A stretch of 35,441 nucleotides of DNA from Chrysochromulina tobinii (Eukaryota; Haptophyta; Prymnesiales; Chrysochromulinaceae): the NCBI GenBank assembly GCA_001275005.1, contig JWZX01003367.1, positions 1 through 35,441 on the forward strand. Reading direction: 5' to 3'. Under the pieces are notes generated by a model, which searched no databases, was not told where the DNA came from, and saw only the letters and a program-made list of their open reading frames with translations. Shown here piece by piece: positions 1-8,201 of the stretch (position 1 is the first letter of the stretch; every line of letters begins with the position of its first letter). The position numbers were made by a program, and so were the translations under genes.

Positions 1-486
1 GACACATACAACACAACACGTGAGCCACAACCAGGCGAGCGCACGTGCGCCCACGTGTCTAGGCGCGCGTCAAAGTGGACCATGTCTCTCATGGCTTACA
101 CGCTATACCGGGTTCGTATTCGCGCTGCGCGAGGACCTCTAACCCTCTCACAGTCGCTCCTCGGCTCAAATCTCAGTTCACACACGTCCTCCCTTGTCCG
201 ACGAACGCGAAGTCGAAGATGAATAGATGTCACGCTCCGGGTGCGCGCGATCAGTTCGGGTTCAGATACGGCGCGGCAAGCACAAACACCCGGCCCGCCC
301 TTCGCGGGTGGCGGCCCTGCCCCGCTCGTGCGTGCCAGGGATCGAGATGGCACCGTGTGAATGGTCGCCTGGGGCCCGTTGCCCAGCCAGGGCACCACCG
401 CCAGGCGCAACGTCCTCGTCTCCACCTCAATGCCCCACGTGCACGCTCTTCTTCCTCAGCAGGAGAGCCGTGAGGCCCTAAACTCT
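1..486. promoter_or_regulatory. Left-edge non-coding stretch with three CACGTG boxes
   Basis: No convincing gene is seen here; short open frames on both strands are Arg/Pro/Ser-rich and look like GC-driven noise. The sequence shows three perfect CACGTG hexamers at 17-22, 42-47 and 52-57, the middle one inside a 12-bp perfect palindrome (39-50). A fourth lies at 436-441. CACGTG is the classical G-box/E-box core bound by bZIP and bHLH factors. The three boxes may belong to the promoter of a gene to the left of the window. The right end, just before 487, is the 3' side of the REEP-like gene. Confidence 0.4.
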
Positions 487-1102
487 CTACAGATTCTTCT
501 TCTCCTCTTCCACGAGGACCTCTTCAGCCTCATCGGGCTTGTCCTCCTGCTTTTCCGCGGCCGGCGCCGCCGTTTTCTTCGCTGGCGCGTCTGCCACCTT
601 AATGCCAACGACCGCCTGGCCCTGGACGGTGACCCAGTCGATCAGTTGGGTGAGGTCATCGGCCGAGATGTTGCGAACACGCTTGACGACGAACTCCGTC
701 TTCTCGTCGATATACGGCGCCTTGGACTCGATGGCGGGCTCGATGTACTTGGTCCACACCTTATGAGCACCGTCAAAGTAGTTAGGCTGGAGCCACTGCG
801 AATCAGTAGGCAGGCGCGCAGAGGGTTAGCGCCTCTGGAGGGCTGCGCGGGCAGGTCTTCACTGCACTTACCACCACGAAGAGGATCTTGAACTCGTACC
901 AGAACGGACACCAAAAGGCAAACAGGAAATCCAGAATGAACTCGGTAGCCGAGAAGAGACTGAAGACGATCCAGTACGGCATCCATTTCGCATTGTCTGC
1001 GTCCTTGTCCTTTGTTGAGCGGAGCGTCTTGAAGGAGCCGTACACGGGGTAGATGACGCCGAGGAGAAGCTCCATCGTCCCGCCAAGGTACATGCCCAGC
1101 AT
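487..1102 (-). CDS. REEP/HVA22/DP1 family ER-shaping membrane protein (two exons)
   Basis: Exon 1 is 1102-872 and exon 2 is 795-487, separated by a 76-nt intron (871-796) with a GTAAGT donor and a TTCGCAG acceptor. Splicing joins KILFVV to WLQPNYFDGA without loss and gives about 179 residues, normal for the family. The protein begins MLGMYLGGTMELLLGV and continues into the typical IYPVYGSFK motif. A long hydrophobic segment (PYWIVFSLFSATEFILDFLF) follows, then the WLQPNYF.GA..VW motif and a Lys/Glu/Ala-rich cytosolic tail. REEP5/HVA22 proteins form hairpins that curve tubular ER membranes. The ATG at 1102 was chosen because the family motif starts there; the frame is open further upstream but has no better ATG. 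It is divergent from the methyltransferase gene. Family assignment is secure; the subfamily is not. Confidence 0.88.
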
Positions 1103-1352
1103 GTTTCCGCGTGTACTCAAGACGTTTGTATGGATGGATTCACGAGGGCCGGAGGAATCTCGCACTGATCACACTCTGTTCACCCCCCATCATCGTGAAC
1201 AGACCGTTTGAACCGTAACTCTCACCGCTTTAAGATTCCGGCTGTGGTTTCACCGTCACAAGAAAGCCCAAGTGTCCGCGACCATCGCGCCGCGCTCGCT
1301 CGCCCGACAGCGTATAGCCTCAGGCCGTCACTACCACGGTCGCCTTCGCACT
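1103..1352. promoter_or_regulatory. Divergent intergenic promoter region (REEP-like / RlmM-like genes)
   Basis: About 250 bases separate the two divergent start codons, so both promoters must lie here or in the first codons. No TATA box is evident. The frame of the methyltransferase stays open back to about 1272 but without an ATG, so its 5' UTR is probably within this stretch. Confidence 0.35.
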
Positions 1353-2552
1353 ATGTTTTCCATCCTGGCGCTCATCACGATGGCGCCGCCTTCAGAGCCC
1401 GCTCGTCAGCCAGTCATCCCACGTCGCATCCACTACTTCACGTGCCGCCCTGGCTACGAACAATGTCTTCAGGACGAACTGTCCCAGTCGAAATGGGCCA
1501 CGTCCGTGCATGGCACTGCATTGGTGCGAGCAGAGGCGCCAGAGCCGCAGAAGCTCGGTCACACACCAGACCCAGCATATGCACTGCAAGTGCTGCCGCG
1601 CGCATTCGAGGTCTCTGGCGCATCCATCAGAGTGCTCGCCGCCAACGTTGCTGACGCACTCCAAGCGTCTGATGACCTCCGCGAGCTGCTTTCAGCTGGG
1701 CCGCGGGGCAGCCTCGTTCTACACGCGCTGGTGCCAGACCTGCTACGCGGCGTGCCGAGCAAGAAAGCCAAGCTTTTGCGCCGCTGCGAGGCAGTAGCAG
1801 ATGAGGTGTGCGAGAGCTTACGCGTTCGATACCCGTGCGCGCGACGGCATCAGGCGACAGGCGCAGCTGACGGCGGCTGCGCCGCCGACGATTCGTACGC
1901 GCTGGTGCTTCAGCTCCTGCTCCTCGATCCTGAGAGCCTCGTCGTCTCACTCGAGCGTGCGCTTGAGCGGCCGGGTGGCCTCGGGCGCTGGCCCTCTTTG
2001 CTGCCCGCGGGGCTCGCTGATTCAGACGTGACCGATCGGCTGATGCCCTCGTCGGCGTATCGCAAGCTGATCGAGTCGTTCGCTTGTCTCGAGACGACTC
2101 CCGCTGCAAGCGCGCGTTGTGTCGACCTGGGTGCATGCCCAGGTGGCTGGACGGCGGCGCTGCGCCGGTACGGGTGCACCGTCACTGCAGTCGATCGCTC
2201 GCCCCTCGCTCCAGATCTGATGCAGGACGGGGCGGTCACGTTCGTGCAAGGAGACGCCTTCAGCTTCGAGCCGCCCACGCCCGTCGACTGGCTCGTGAGC
2301 GACGTCATCGCCTATCCGGAGCGCGTCAGTGAGCTCTTGGAGAGGTGGTGCACCCAGCGCTGGGCAACCCAGGCCGTGGTCACCATGAAATTCCAAGGCG
2401 ATCCCGACTGGGGCGCGCTACAACGCGCCGTCGGCGTGGCGGAGAAGGCGGGCTATGCGGTGCGCGTCAAGCACTTTTTCAGCAACAAGAACGAGGTGAC
2501 GCTGATGATGCGAGCATTGGATGGAGAGACCCGGAGAGAGAGCGAACGATAG
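1353..2552 (+). CDS. RlmM/FtsJ-type SAM-dependent rRNA 2'-O-ribose methyltransferase
   Basis: A single-exon protein of 399 residues from the ATG at 1353; a second in-frame ATG at 1380 is possible. The SAM-binding motif I VDLGACPGGWT starts at about residue 257 and matches the RlmM/FtsJ signature closely. The K-D-K-E tetrad of 2'-O-ribose methyltransferases can be placed: K238 in SAYRKL, D317 in WLVSDV, K346 in VVTMKF and E381 in NKNEVTLMMR. The N-terminal half (HYFTCRPGYEQCLQDEL onward) fits the RNA-binding region that precedes the catalytic domain in RlmM. Bacterial RlmM methylates C2498 of 23S rRNA, so an organellar large-subunit rRNA target is a reasonable inference. The N-terminus is not an obvious targeting peptide. 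Function as a 2'-O-methyltransferase is well supported; substrate and compartment are inferred. Confidence 0.82.
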   Translation: MFSILALITMAPPSEPARQPVIPRRIHYFTCRPGYEQCLQDELSQSKWATSVHGTALVRAEAPEPQKLGHTPDPAYALQVLPRAFEVSGASIRVLAANVADALQASDDLRELLSAGPRGSLVLHALVPDLLRGVPSKKAKLLRRCEAVADEVCESLRVRYPCARRHQATGAADGGCAADDSYALVLQLLLLDPESLVVSLERALERPGGLGRWPSLLPAGLADSDVTDRLMPSSAYRKLIESFACLETTPAASARCVDLGACPGGWTAALRRYGCTVTAVDRSPLAPDLMQDGAVTFVQGDAFSFEPPTPVDWLVSDVIAYPERVSELLERWCTQRWATQAVVTMKFQGDPDWGALQRAVGVAEKAGYAVRVKHFFSNKNEVTLMMRALDGETRRESER

Positions 2553-3012
2553 TTTGCGCGCGACATTTTCAAGCGCGAAGAGAATGTCGCTTGTCGGTGC
2601 GCCACGGAGCTTACGAAAACGCGCCTGCTGGCGACCGCACGGGCAACCGCCAGGTCGCGCACCACGTGAAGCGCGACGACCGCTTCGGCGGCGGCGACGG
2701 CACGGGCGGCTACAACCGCGTGCACGACTACCGCTCCAGCGGCGGCGGTGGCGGCGGCGGCGGCGGCAAAGGCGGCAAAGGCGGCGAGCGTGACAACCGC
2801 GGTGGTGACCGTGGTGGTGACCATGTCGGCTACTACCGCGGGCGCAACGACCATAGCCTCCGTGCGATACATGTACATGTATGGCTTCGACGGGCCAAGA
2901 GCCTCCGCTCCTTACGTGCCGTGTGAACGTTCACACCTCTGGCGGGGGCTCTGGAAAAACGGGCCAAAACGATCGAGAAGTCTCTGCTCGAGAAGTCGTC
3001 GATCGTGACATC
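2553..3012 (+). other. Intergenic stretch with Gly-codon-rich tract
   Basis: Between the methyltransferase stop and the CS-domain start lies a low-complexity stretch rich in GGC and GGT triplets (about 2690-2830). Read on the plus strand it would encode a Gly-rich, RGG-like tail (for example GGKGGKGGERDNRGGDRGGD). That frame has no ATG of its own after 2345 and overlaps the methyltransferase. Most likely it is 3' UTR or repeat DNA. An alternatively spliced C-terminal tail cannot be excluded. Confidence 0.4.
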
Positions 3013-4668
3013 ATGCCGACCAACTACTCGAAATGGGACAAATACGCGGACTCGGACGACGATGAGAAACCCACGAAGGTTGCCGCGCAGCCAGCCCAGG
3101 ATCCAGCCTTGGACGCGTTTTACAAGCTCGATAGGACTGCATCAGTCAAAGACATCCAAGATACGATCGCTAAGATGTCTGCGGCAACCAAAGAGGAGCT
3201 CCTAAGGCACGAAAAGGGCGGGTTGCTCAAGCGGATGATGGAGCTCGATCCGAACAAAGAGTACAGCGAGGGCGAGATTTGGGGCAGATCGCCGGCGAAG
3301 CCAACGCCCGCTATGCCCAAGGGGGCTCCGGCTGCACGTTCTGCGCCCGTGCCGCCGCCGCCGCCACCGGCTCCGAGCAAGCCCACGACGACTGCCACCG
3401 CGGCATGCGCGACGCCTGCAAAGAAGGCATCCATCGACTACAGCAAGTTCAACGACTCCGCGCTAGACGACATTGACGACGACGAGCGGATCGTCGACAT
3501 CACCGACGCGCCACCTGCTCCTCCTCTGGCGACTGCATCCGGATCGGCGGCAGACATGCGGCCGATTGTGGGCGCGGGCGCGGCGGCGAAGTTGGCCGCA
3601 TCCAAATCGGCGGCCGCCGCGACCAGGGCCGAGATGCTCCAGAGCATGGGCGGCCATCGCATGTTCACCTTCGTGCGCTTACCGGCCGACTGCAGCCTGC
3701 CTATCGAGGAGCAGACGGGCTTCGACCTTTTGGATGGCGACGTGCTTCCACAGCTGCTCGCGCCACTCTTCAAATCGGAGGTCTCGCTCGACCCCGAGGT
3801 CGTCGCGCGCGAGTCCGCCGCGCGCTTCAAGGAGATGAAGAGCATCGCTGACGCGCATAGCAAGACGGCCGAGGAAGGCGCTAAGGAGGGCTCGGACGCG
3901 GACGGCGCGAGTGCGAAGTACGACCCGACCGGCGGGTTTGGGACGCCGTCGGCGAGCGAGTTGGACAGGCAGGCGAAGGGCGGGATCTGCGAGGCGTGGC
4001 CCCTTGCCAACCCGTCGGACCAGACCGACTGGATGGCGGTCAAGCTCTACATTGATGAGGTGGGCGCGCTGCGCCGGCGCGGGCGCAACCCACGCGCTGA
4101 GGCGCTGTGCGCGGCCGTTGGACAAGCTGACGTCGCCATTCACGGCGATGCATACGTCGGGCGCATTGAGTACTTTGGCAAGTGGCACACTGAGGAACGC
4201 AACATCGACTTCCGGATTGACGAACTCTCACATAACAGCCCGTGGGTGGCGCAGGCACTGAAGGTGAAGGAGGCGCGTGGCGATGCGGCGGCACAGGCCG
4301 CCGCCAACGGGCCGAACAAGAAGGCCCTCGCGTTCGCCTCGGGTGCGGACGAGCAAGGGCGGTACACGTGGTCGCAGACGCAAGAGGACGTCGAGGTGCG
4401 CGTTCTCGTGGGCATCCCGCTGGGGCCGGCCTCGCACCTCAAGAAGCGCCTCAAGGTGAGCTATGGACGTGGCGAGTCGCTCAAAGTGGCTGTGGACGGC
4501 GCGGCCGTGCTCGAGATCGAGAAGCTCTTTGACCGCGTGGCGCCCGACCAGTGCTCGTGGAGCCTTGATGAAGGCAAGGGGAGCACCGCGCTCGTGGTCA
4601 CGTTGGAAAAGGTCGACCCTCGCCCGTGGGTGGGACTCGAGCTGCCCACGCTCAAGCTCGCGCCGTGA
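3013..4668 (+). CDS. CS-domain (p23/NudC-like) protein, probable co-chaperone
   Basis: A single-exon protein of 551 residues. The ATG at 3013 is chosen because MPTNYSKWDKYADSDDDE is a natural N-terminus; the frame is open further upstream to 2881 but that part is low quality. The region after the start is helical (LDAFYKLDRTASVKDIQDTI). A Pro/Ala/Thr-rich linker follows around residues 100-140, then a longer conserved-looking middle region with FTFVRLPADCSLPIEEQTGF and VKLYIDEVGALRRRGRNPRA. The last 110 residues or so resemble a CS domain: it opens at YTWSQTQEDVEVRVLVG, has LKKRLKVSYGRGESLKVAVD in the middle, and CSWSLDEGKGSTALVVTLEK near the end. CS domains of NudC and p23 relatives commonly work with Hsp90. 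I do not recognise the middle region. General class is fairly sure; clients and role are unknown. Confidence 0.75.
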   Translation: MPTNYSKWDKYADSDDDEKPTKVAAQPAQDPALDAFYKLDRTASVKDIQDTIAKMSAATKEELLRHEKGGLLKRMMELDPNKEYSEGEIWGRSPAKPTPAMPKGAPAARSAPVPPPPPPAPSKPTTTATAACATPAKKASIDYSKFNDSALDDIDDDERIVDITDAPPAPPLATASGSAADMRPIVGAGAAAKLAASKSAAAATRAEMLQSMGGHRMFTFVRLPADCSLPIEEQTGFDLLDGDVLPQLLAPLFKSEVSLDPEVVARESAARFKEMKSIADAHSKTAEEGAKEGSDADGASAKYDPTGGFGTPSASELDRQAKGGICEAWPLANPSDQTDWMAVKLYIDEVGALRRRGRNPRAEALCAAVGQADVAIHGDAYVGRIEYFGKWHTEERNIDFRIDELSHNSPWVAQALKVKEARGDAAAQAAANGPNKKALAFASGADEQGRYTWSQTQEDVEVRVLVGIPLGPASHLKKRLKVSYGRGESLKVAVDGAAVLEIEKLFDRVAPDQCSWSLDEGKGSTALVVTLEKVDPRPWVGLELPTLKLAP

Positions 4669-5442
4669 GATGTGGCGCCCAAGGCCATGTGCTGGTCAGC
4701 GGCGTGGGTGACGAAAGAGAGACGACCCGATTCGCAGCCGTGCTCAGCAACATTTGGAGAGTTAGCAGTTACAGGTATACGGGTGTGCCGTGTGCGCCCG
4801 CCCGCTTCGCGCTGCGCGAACTTCGAGATCGGGACCGATTCGGCATTCGGCGGGCTCAGTGCATTGACAGTAAGGACAGACGCAGTAGCAATCGCAGTAA
4901 AATCGCAGTAGTAGCACACACTCCACAGTACGGTAGTAAACGGTAGTATTATGAAAACCTGTTAAATCATGCTGGTAGTGGTACTTGCGACGGCCGACGC
5001 GGTCCATGATGTGCTGAGAGAAGGAATTATTACGTGGCACCTATAAGTCAGTGCCCTCGGCGTGACGGCGTGGCACCGGCGCGCGCCATGGACCGCCTTT
5101 ATTTGTCCCGCGGCGCGGCGGTCTCTCAGAGAGAGAGGCCGACAGAGAGAAAGAGAGAGAGAGGGAGAGAGAGGGAGAGAGAGGGGAGAGAGCAGACTCT
5201 GTTCTGTGAGGGGAGAGTGTCTGTGTGAAGACGTTTTCGGCGCGACTGCGGTGTGAATGGCTGTGATAATAGGGGGTCCGGGGGTCCCCGAGCTAATGGT
5301 AACCGCATCCGTATGTACGCCGGTCCGGTGTCTTGGGTGTCGAATTATAAACATTGGCTGTGAATGGTGAACACCTCGATATCGTGATCGACCACGTGCC
5401 GAAGGTTGCCCTCCCTTGCCGCTCGTCGACGCTGTTGTGAGG
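4669..5442 (+). other. Intergenic / eIF3l upstream region with GA-rich microsatellite
   Basis: No credible gene in about 770 bases. This part is AT-richer than the flanking coding DNA, with scattered CAGTA and GTAGTA repeats at 4857-4950. A purine-rich GA/GAGG microsatellite occupies about 5127-5200. The stretch presumably holds the 3' UTR of the CS-domain gene and the promoter and 5' UTR of eIF3l. Confidence 0.5.
5127..5200 (+). repeat. GA-rich microsatellite
   Basis: An imperfect run of GA and GAGG units on the plus strand, about 245 bases upstream of the eIF3l start codon. Polypurine tracts of this kind occur in many eukaryotic promoters, but no function can be read from sequence alone. 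Confidence 0.8.
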
Positions 5443-7077
5443 ATGGACCTCGACCAGGAAGAGGAGATCGCCGTTGATGACCTGCCAAACTTCCGCTTCG
5501 AAAGCGCGAAGACCTTCGACGTCGAGCAGGCCGCGGCGGCCGCGCCCGACAGCTCCGCCACGAGCTGGGACGACACCGTGAAGCACTATGAGATGCCAGA
5601 CGTCATCCGCTCGTTCATTGTCTTCTTTCATAAGCAGGTGACCGACCGCAACGTGTACGAGGTGCATTCCATCTACGAGACATCTTTCAACAAGCTGAGC
5701 GACCGCTACTACAAGAACTCGGTGTGGCCCCCCGCTGAGGCCATCTCGCCGCTCGTCGACAGCGATCCGCAGTTCCTGCTCCTGTACAAGGAGCTCTACT
5801 ACCGGCATATCTACTCGAAGCTGCAGCCGACGCTCGAGCACCGCATCGAATCGTGGCGCAATTACTGCGCCATCTTCGACCTGCTGCTCGACGCCAAAAC
5901 GCCGCTCGCACTCGAGCTGCCCAACCAGTGGCTCTGGGACATGATCGATGAGTTCATCTACCAGTTCCAGACCTTTTGGCAGTACCGCGCGCGCCCGCGC
6001 TCGAGGACGGAAGATGAGCTCGCGCGGCTGAAAGAGATGCCCGAGACGTGGTCGGTGCTCAAGGTGCTCCACTACCTGCAGGCGCTCATCGACAAGTCGC
6101 ACATCCGCGCACACCTGCGCGGCGAGCCTTCCGCTGTGGGGAACCCCTTCGTGGCGAGCTCGCTGTACACGATGCTGGGCTACTTCTCGCTCGTGGGGCT
6201 GCTGCGCGTGCATTGCCTGCTCGCCGACTACCGGCTCGCACTCAAGGTGGTCGAAGATATCGATCTCGCGCGCAAGGGGCCTGCGCCGCACGGCCTGTTC
6301 ACACGCGTGACGCTCTGCCACATAACCATCTTCTACTACGTGGGCTGGTGCTACCTGATGCTCCGGCGGTACACGGACGCGATCAAGACCTTCTCAAACA
6401 TCCTGTTCTACATCGCGCGTACCAAGCAGTACCACACGCGCTCATACCAGTACGACCAGATCCTCAAGAAGAATGATCAGATGTATGCGCTGCTCGCGGT
6501 AGCCGCGTCGCTCTCGCCGCAGCACGCCCTCGATGAGAATTTGGTCTCGACGCTGCGCGACAAGTACGCGGACCGGATGAGCCGCATGCAGTCCAACGTG
6601 GTCGACCTCGCCTGCTTTGAGGACCTCTTCACCTTCGCTTGCCCGAAATTTATCTCACCAGTGCCACCGCCTCTTGACGATGAAGGCAAGACGTCCGAGA
6701 AGTACAACCCGCAGGAGGCCTTCCGGCTGCAGCTGCGCCTCTTCATGGTCGAGGTGGCGCAACAAAAGCTGCTACCCACGATCCGAAGCTATCTCAAGCT
6801 GTACACCACCATCGGCATCCCCAAGCTCGCTGCGCTCACAGAGGTCGAGGAGGCGACCTTCCGCGAGCACTTGCAATGCTTGAAGCACAAGACACATACA
6901 TTGTCGTGGGCGGGCGGCGCGCCTCTGACGGGCTCGTGGGCCTCGTCGGCGGAGGTCGACTTTTTCGTCGACGGCGAGGTTGCGCACGTCGCTGACACGA
7001 GCCTCGTGCGCAAGCACTCCGACTACTTTCTCAAGCAGATCAACAAGCTCGAGGAGATCATTTCGACGCTCAAGTGA
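5443..7077 (+). CDS. EIF3L: Translation initiation factor eIF3 subunit L
   Basis: A single-exon protein of 544 residues, close to the size of animal and plant eIF3l. The start ATG at 5443 gives MDLDQEEEIAVDDLPNF. Highly conserved eIF3l stretches are readable: VIRSFIVFFHKQVTDRNVYE, IYETSFNKLSDRYYKNSVWP, the LYYRHIYSKLQPTLEHRIES block and CAIFDLLLDA. Further on are a helical repeat region with YFSLVGLLRVHCLLADYRLA and FYYVGWCYLMLRRYTDAIKT, and a C-terminal PCI-type region around KLYTTIGIPKLAALTEVEE. eIF3l is a PCI subunit of the eIF3 complex, which binds the 40S ribosome and supports mRNA recruitment in the cytosol. It converges with the ATP synthase epsilon gene. This is the firmest orthologue call in the window. 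Confidence 0.97.
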   Translation: MDLDQEEEIAVDDLPNFRFESAKTFDVEQAAAAAPDSSATSWDDTVKHYEMPDVIRSFIVFFHKQVTDRNVYEVHSIYETSFNKLSDRYYKNSVWPPAEAISPLVDSDPQFLLLYKELYYRHIYSKLQPTLEHRIESWRNYCAIFDLLLDAKTPLALELPNQWLWDMIDEFIYQFQTFWQYRARPRSRTEDELARLKEMPETWSVLKVLHYLQALIDKSHIRAHLRGEPSAVGNPFVASSLYTMLGYFSLVGLLRVHCLLADYRLALKVVEDIDLARKGPAPHGLFTRVTLCHITIFYYVGWCYLMLRRYTDAIKTFSNILFYIARTKQYHTRSYQYDQILKKNDQMYALLAVAASLSPQHALDENLVSTLRDKYADRMSRMQSNVVDLACFEDLFTFACPKFISPVPPPLDDEGKTSEKYNPQEAFRLQLRLFMVEVAQQKLLPTIRSYLKLYTTIGIPKLAALTEVEEATFREHLQCLKHKTHTLSWAGGAPLTGSWASSAEVDFFVDGEVAHVADTSLVRKHSDYFLKQINKLEEIISTLK

Positions 7078-7532
7078 GATCTGCCGAGACGGGCCGGCGG
7101 GTGCGCACAGAACACGAGCTGCTGAGGGTCCTCGCGGATCCATAGATCGGGGGCGCGGTGTGACTTGGAGCCGCCCATCGCCCGTGCGCCCCTCGCCCTT
7201 CTGTATTGCGACTCGGGGGCCGCGCCTTGCACGCTCCCCGGGGGCCTCCGCCGTCCTGGCGACCGCGTCCATGGGCAGCGAGTCTTTAATGATCATGCAT
7301 GCGGTGTAGTGTGGATCTGAGGTTGGTCATGCACGCTGGAAAACCTTTGAGAGCGCACTTTCACTAGTGACACATGTGTACTAGCACCAGCATATCATGG
7401 CCGGGCGAAACATAGAATGTTGGGGACGGGGTTGGTGGCCACACTGCCCTCCGCATGACCCTATGTGTGCGCAGTCCGCGGCATGGCAACCTCCCGCCTA
7501 TCGCATCGTAGCACAGTTAGTCGTGTGCGCTA
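7078..7532. other. Convergent intergenic region (eIF3l / ATP synthase epsilon)
   Basis: About 455 bases between the two convergent stop codons. It should contain both 3' UTRs and terminators. I see no gene, repeat or recognisable RNA here. Confidence 0.5.
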
Positions 7533-7934
7533 CTACTCGGCTGTCGCCGACTTCTTCGTGACGATCTCTGCGAGCACCGGCGGGGGGCGCAGGACAACCG
7601 TGAGAGAAGTGAGCTCCACAGCTCCACTCGAAACGGCATCCGTGACTCGCGAGCAGCAGGCAGCGGGTCATCAGTGCCACGCTTGGCCGACGCGCACTCA
7701 GCGCAGGCGGGCAGCTGGCGTCGTCGCATGCGGTGGTCGCCGCTTTCGTTTGATTGTGCGCAGCGTACCCGGCGTGCCACGCTTGCCGTTCGTCCACTGC
7801 ATCACACGCGCATGCATGTCGCTCTTGGCCATCGCCTTCGTCTTGGCGGGTTCCTTGAGCGCATTACGGACGTGGGTGGCGCACAGGTCAGCGTACTTGA
7901 GGTACGTCATGCCCACATTCTTCCAGGTGCTCAT
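7533..7934 (-). CDS. Mitochondrial ATP synthase F1 subunit epsilon (two exons)
   Basis: A small gene easily missed because its last codons are in a separate exon. Exon 1 (7934-7769) starts MSTWKNVGMTYLKYADLCAT and continues HVRNALKEPAKTKAM. This matches the W..AGMTYI.YS.LCA..VR..LKEP pattern of mitochondrial F1 epsilon, especially plant forms. A 201-nt intron (7768-7568) has a GTACGC donor and a GCTCGCAG acceptor. Splicing converts the end to GKRGTPEIVTKKSATAE followed by TAG at 7535-7533, giving 66 residues, the expected size. Without splicing the frame runs into an Arg-rich tail unlike the family. The subunit sits in the central stalk foot of mitochondrial ATP synthase. No presequence is expected, as for many epsilon subunits. 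The family call is strong and the intron is well supported by length and motif. Confidence 0.88.
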
Positions 7935-8201
7935 GGCGCCTGCGCATTCAGAGCAGAGGTGCGTGTGAGAGCAGAAGCGAATCAGTCCATCGGCCTTTGA
8001 CCCTTGGGGGGTCAGCCGAATGCCTGGCTCTATTGCGGCGCCTGACAGCTGGTGCGAAACGCCATCGCGCCGCTCCGAACGCGGGCCAAGCCGCCGACAG
8101 CAGAGAGGGCAAGGTGGAGAGTCGCATACGAAGCTAAAGCAGAAGCGTCTTCAGTGTGAATTGACTGTGAATACTCTTCCCGGCGCATGGAGTCCTTTGT
8201 T

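Noticed and set aside
105-130. GGGTTCG sequence like a tRNA T-loop
   Set aside because: No matching acceptor or anticodon stems nearby.
2453-2878. Minus-strand Ala/Val-rich frame
   Set aside because: Mirror of a GGC/GGT repeat; no believable protein features.
5293-6321. Long minus-strand open frame (342 codons)
   Set aside because: Antisense to eIF3l; Arg/Val/His-rich composition expected of a GC-rich shadow frame.
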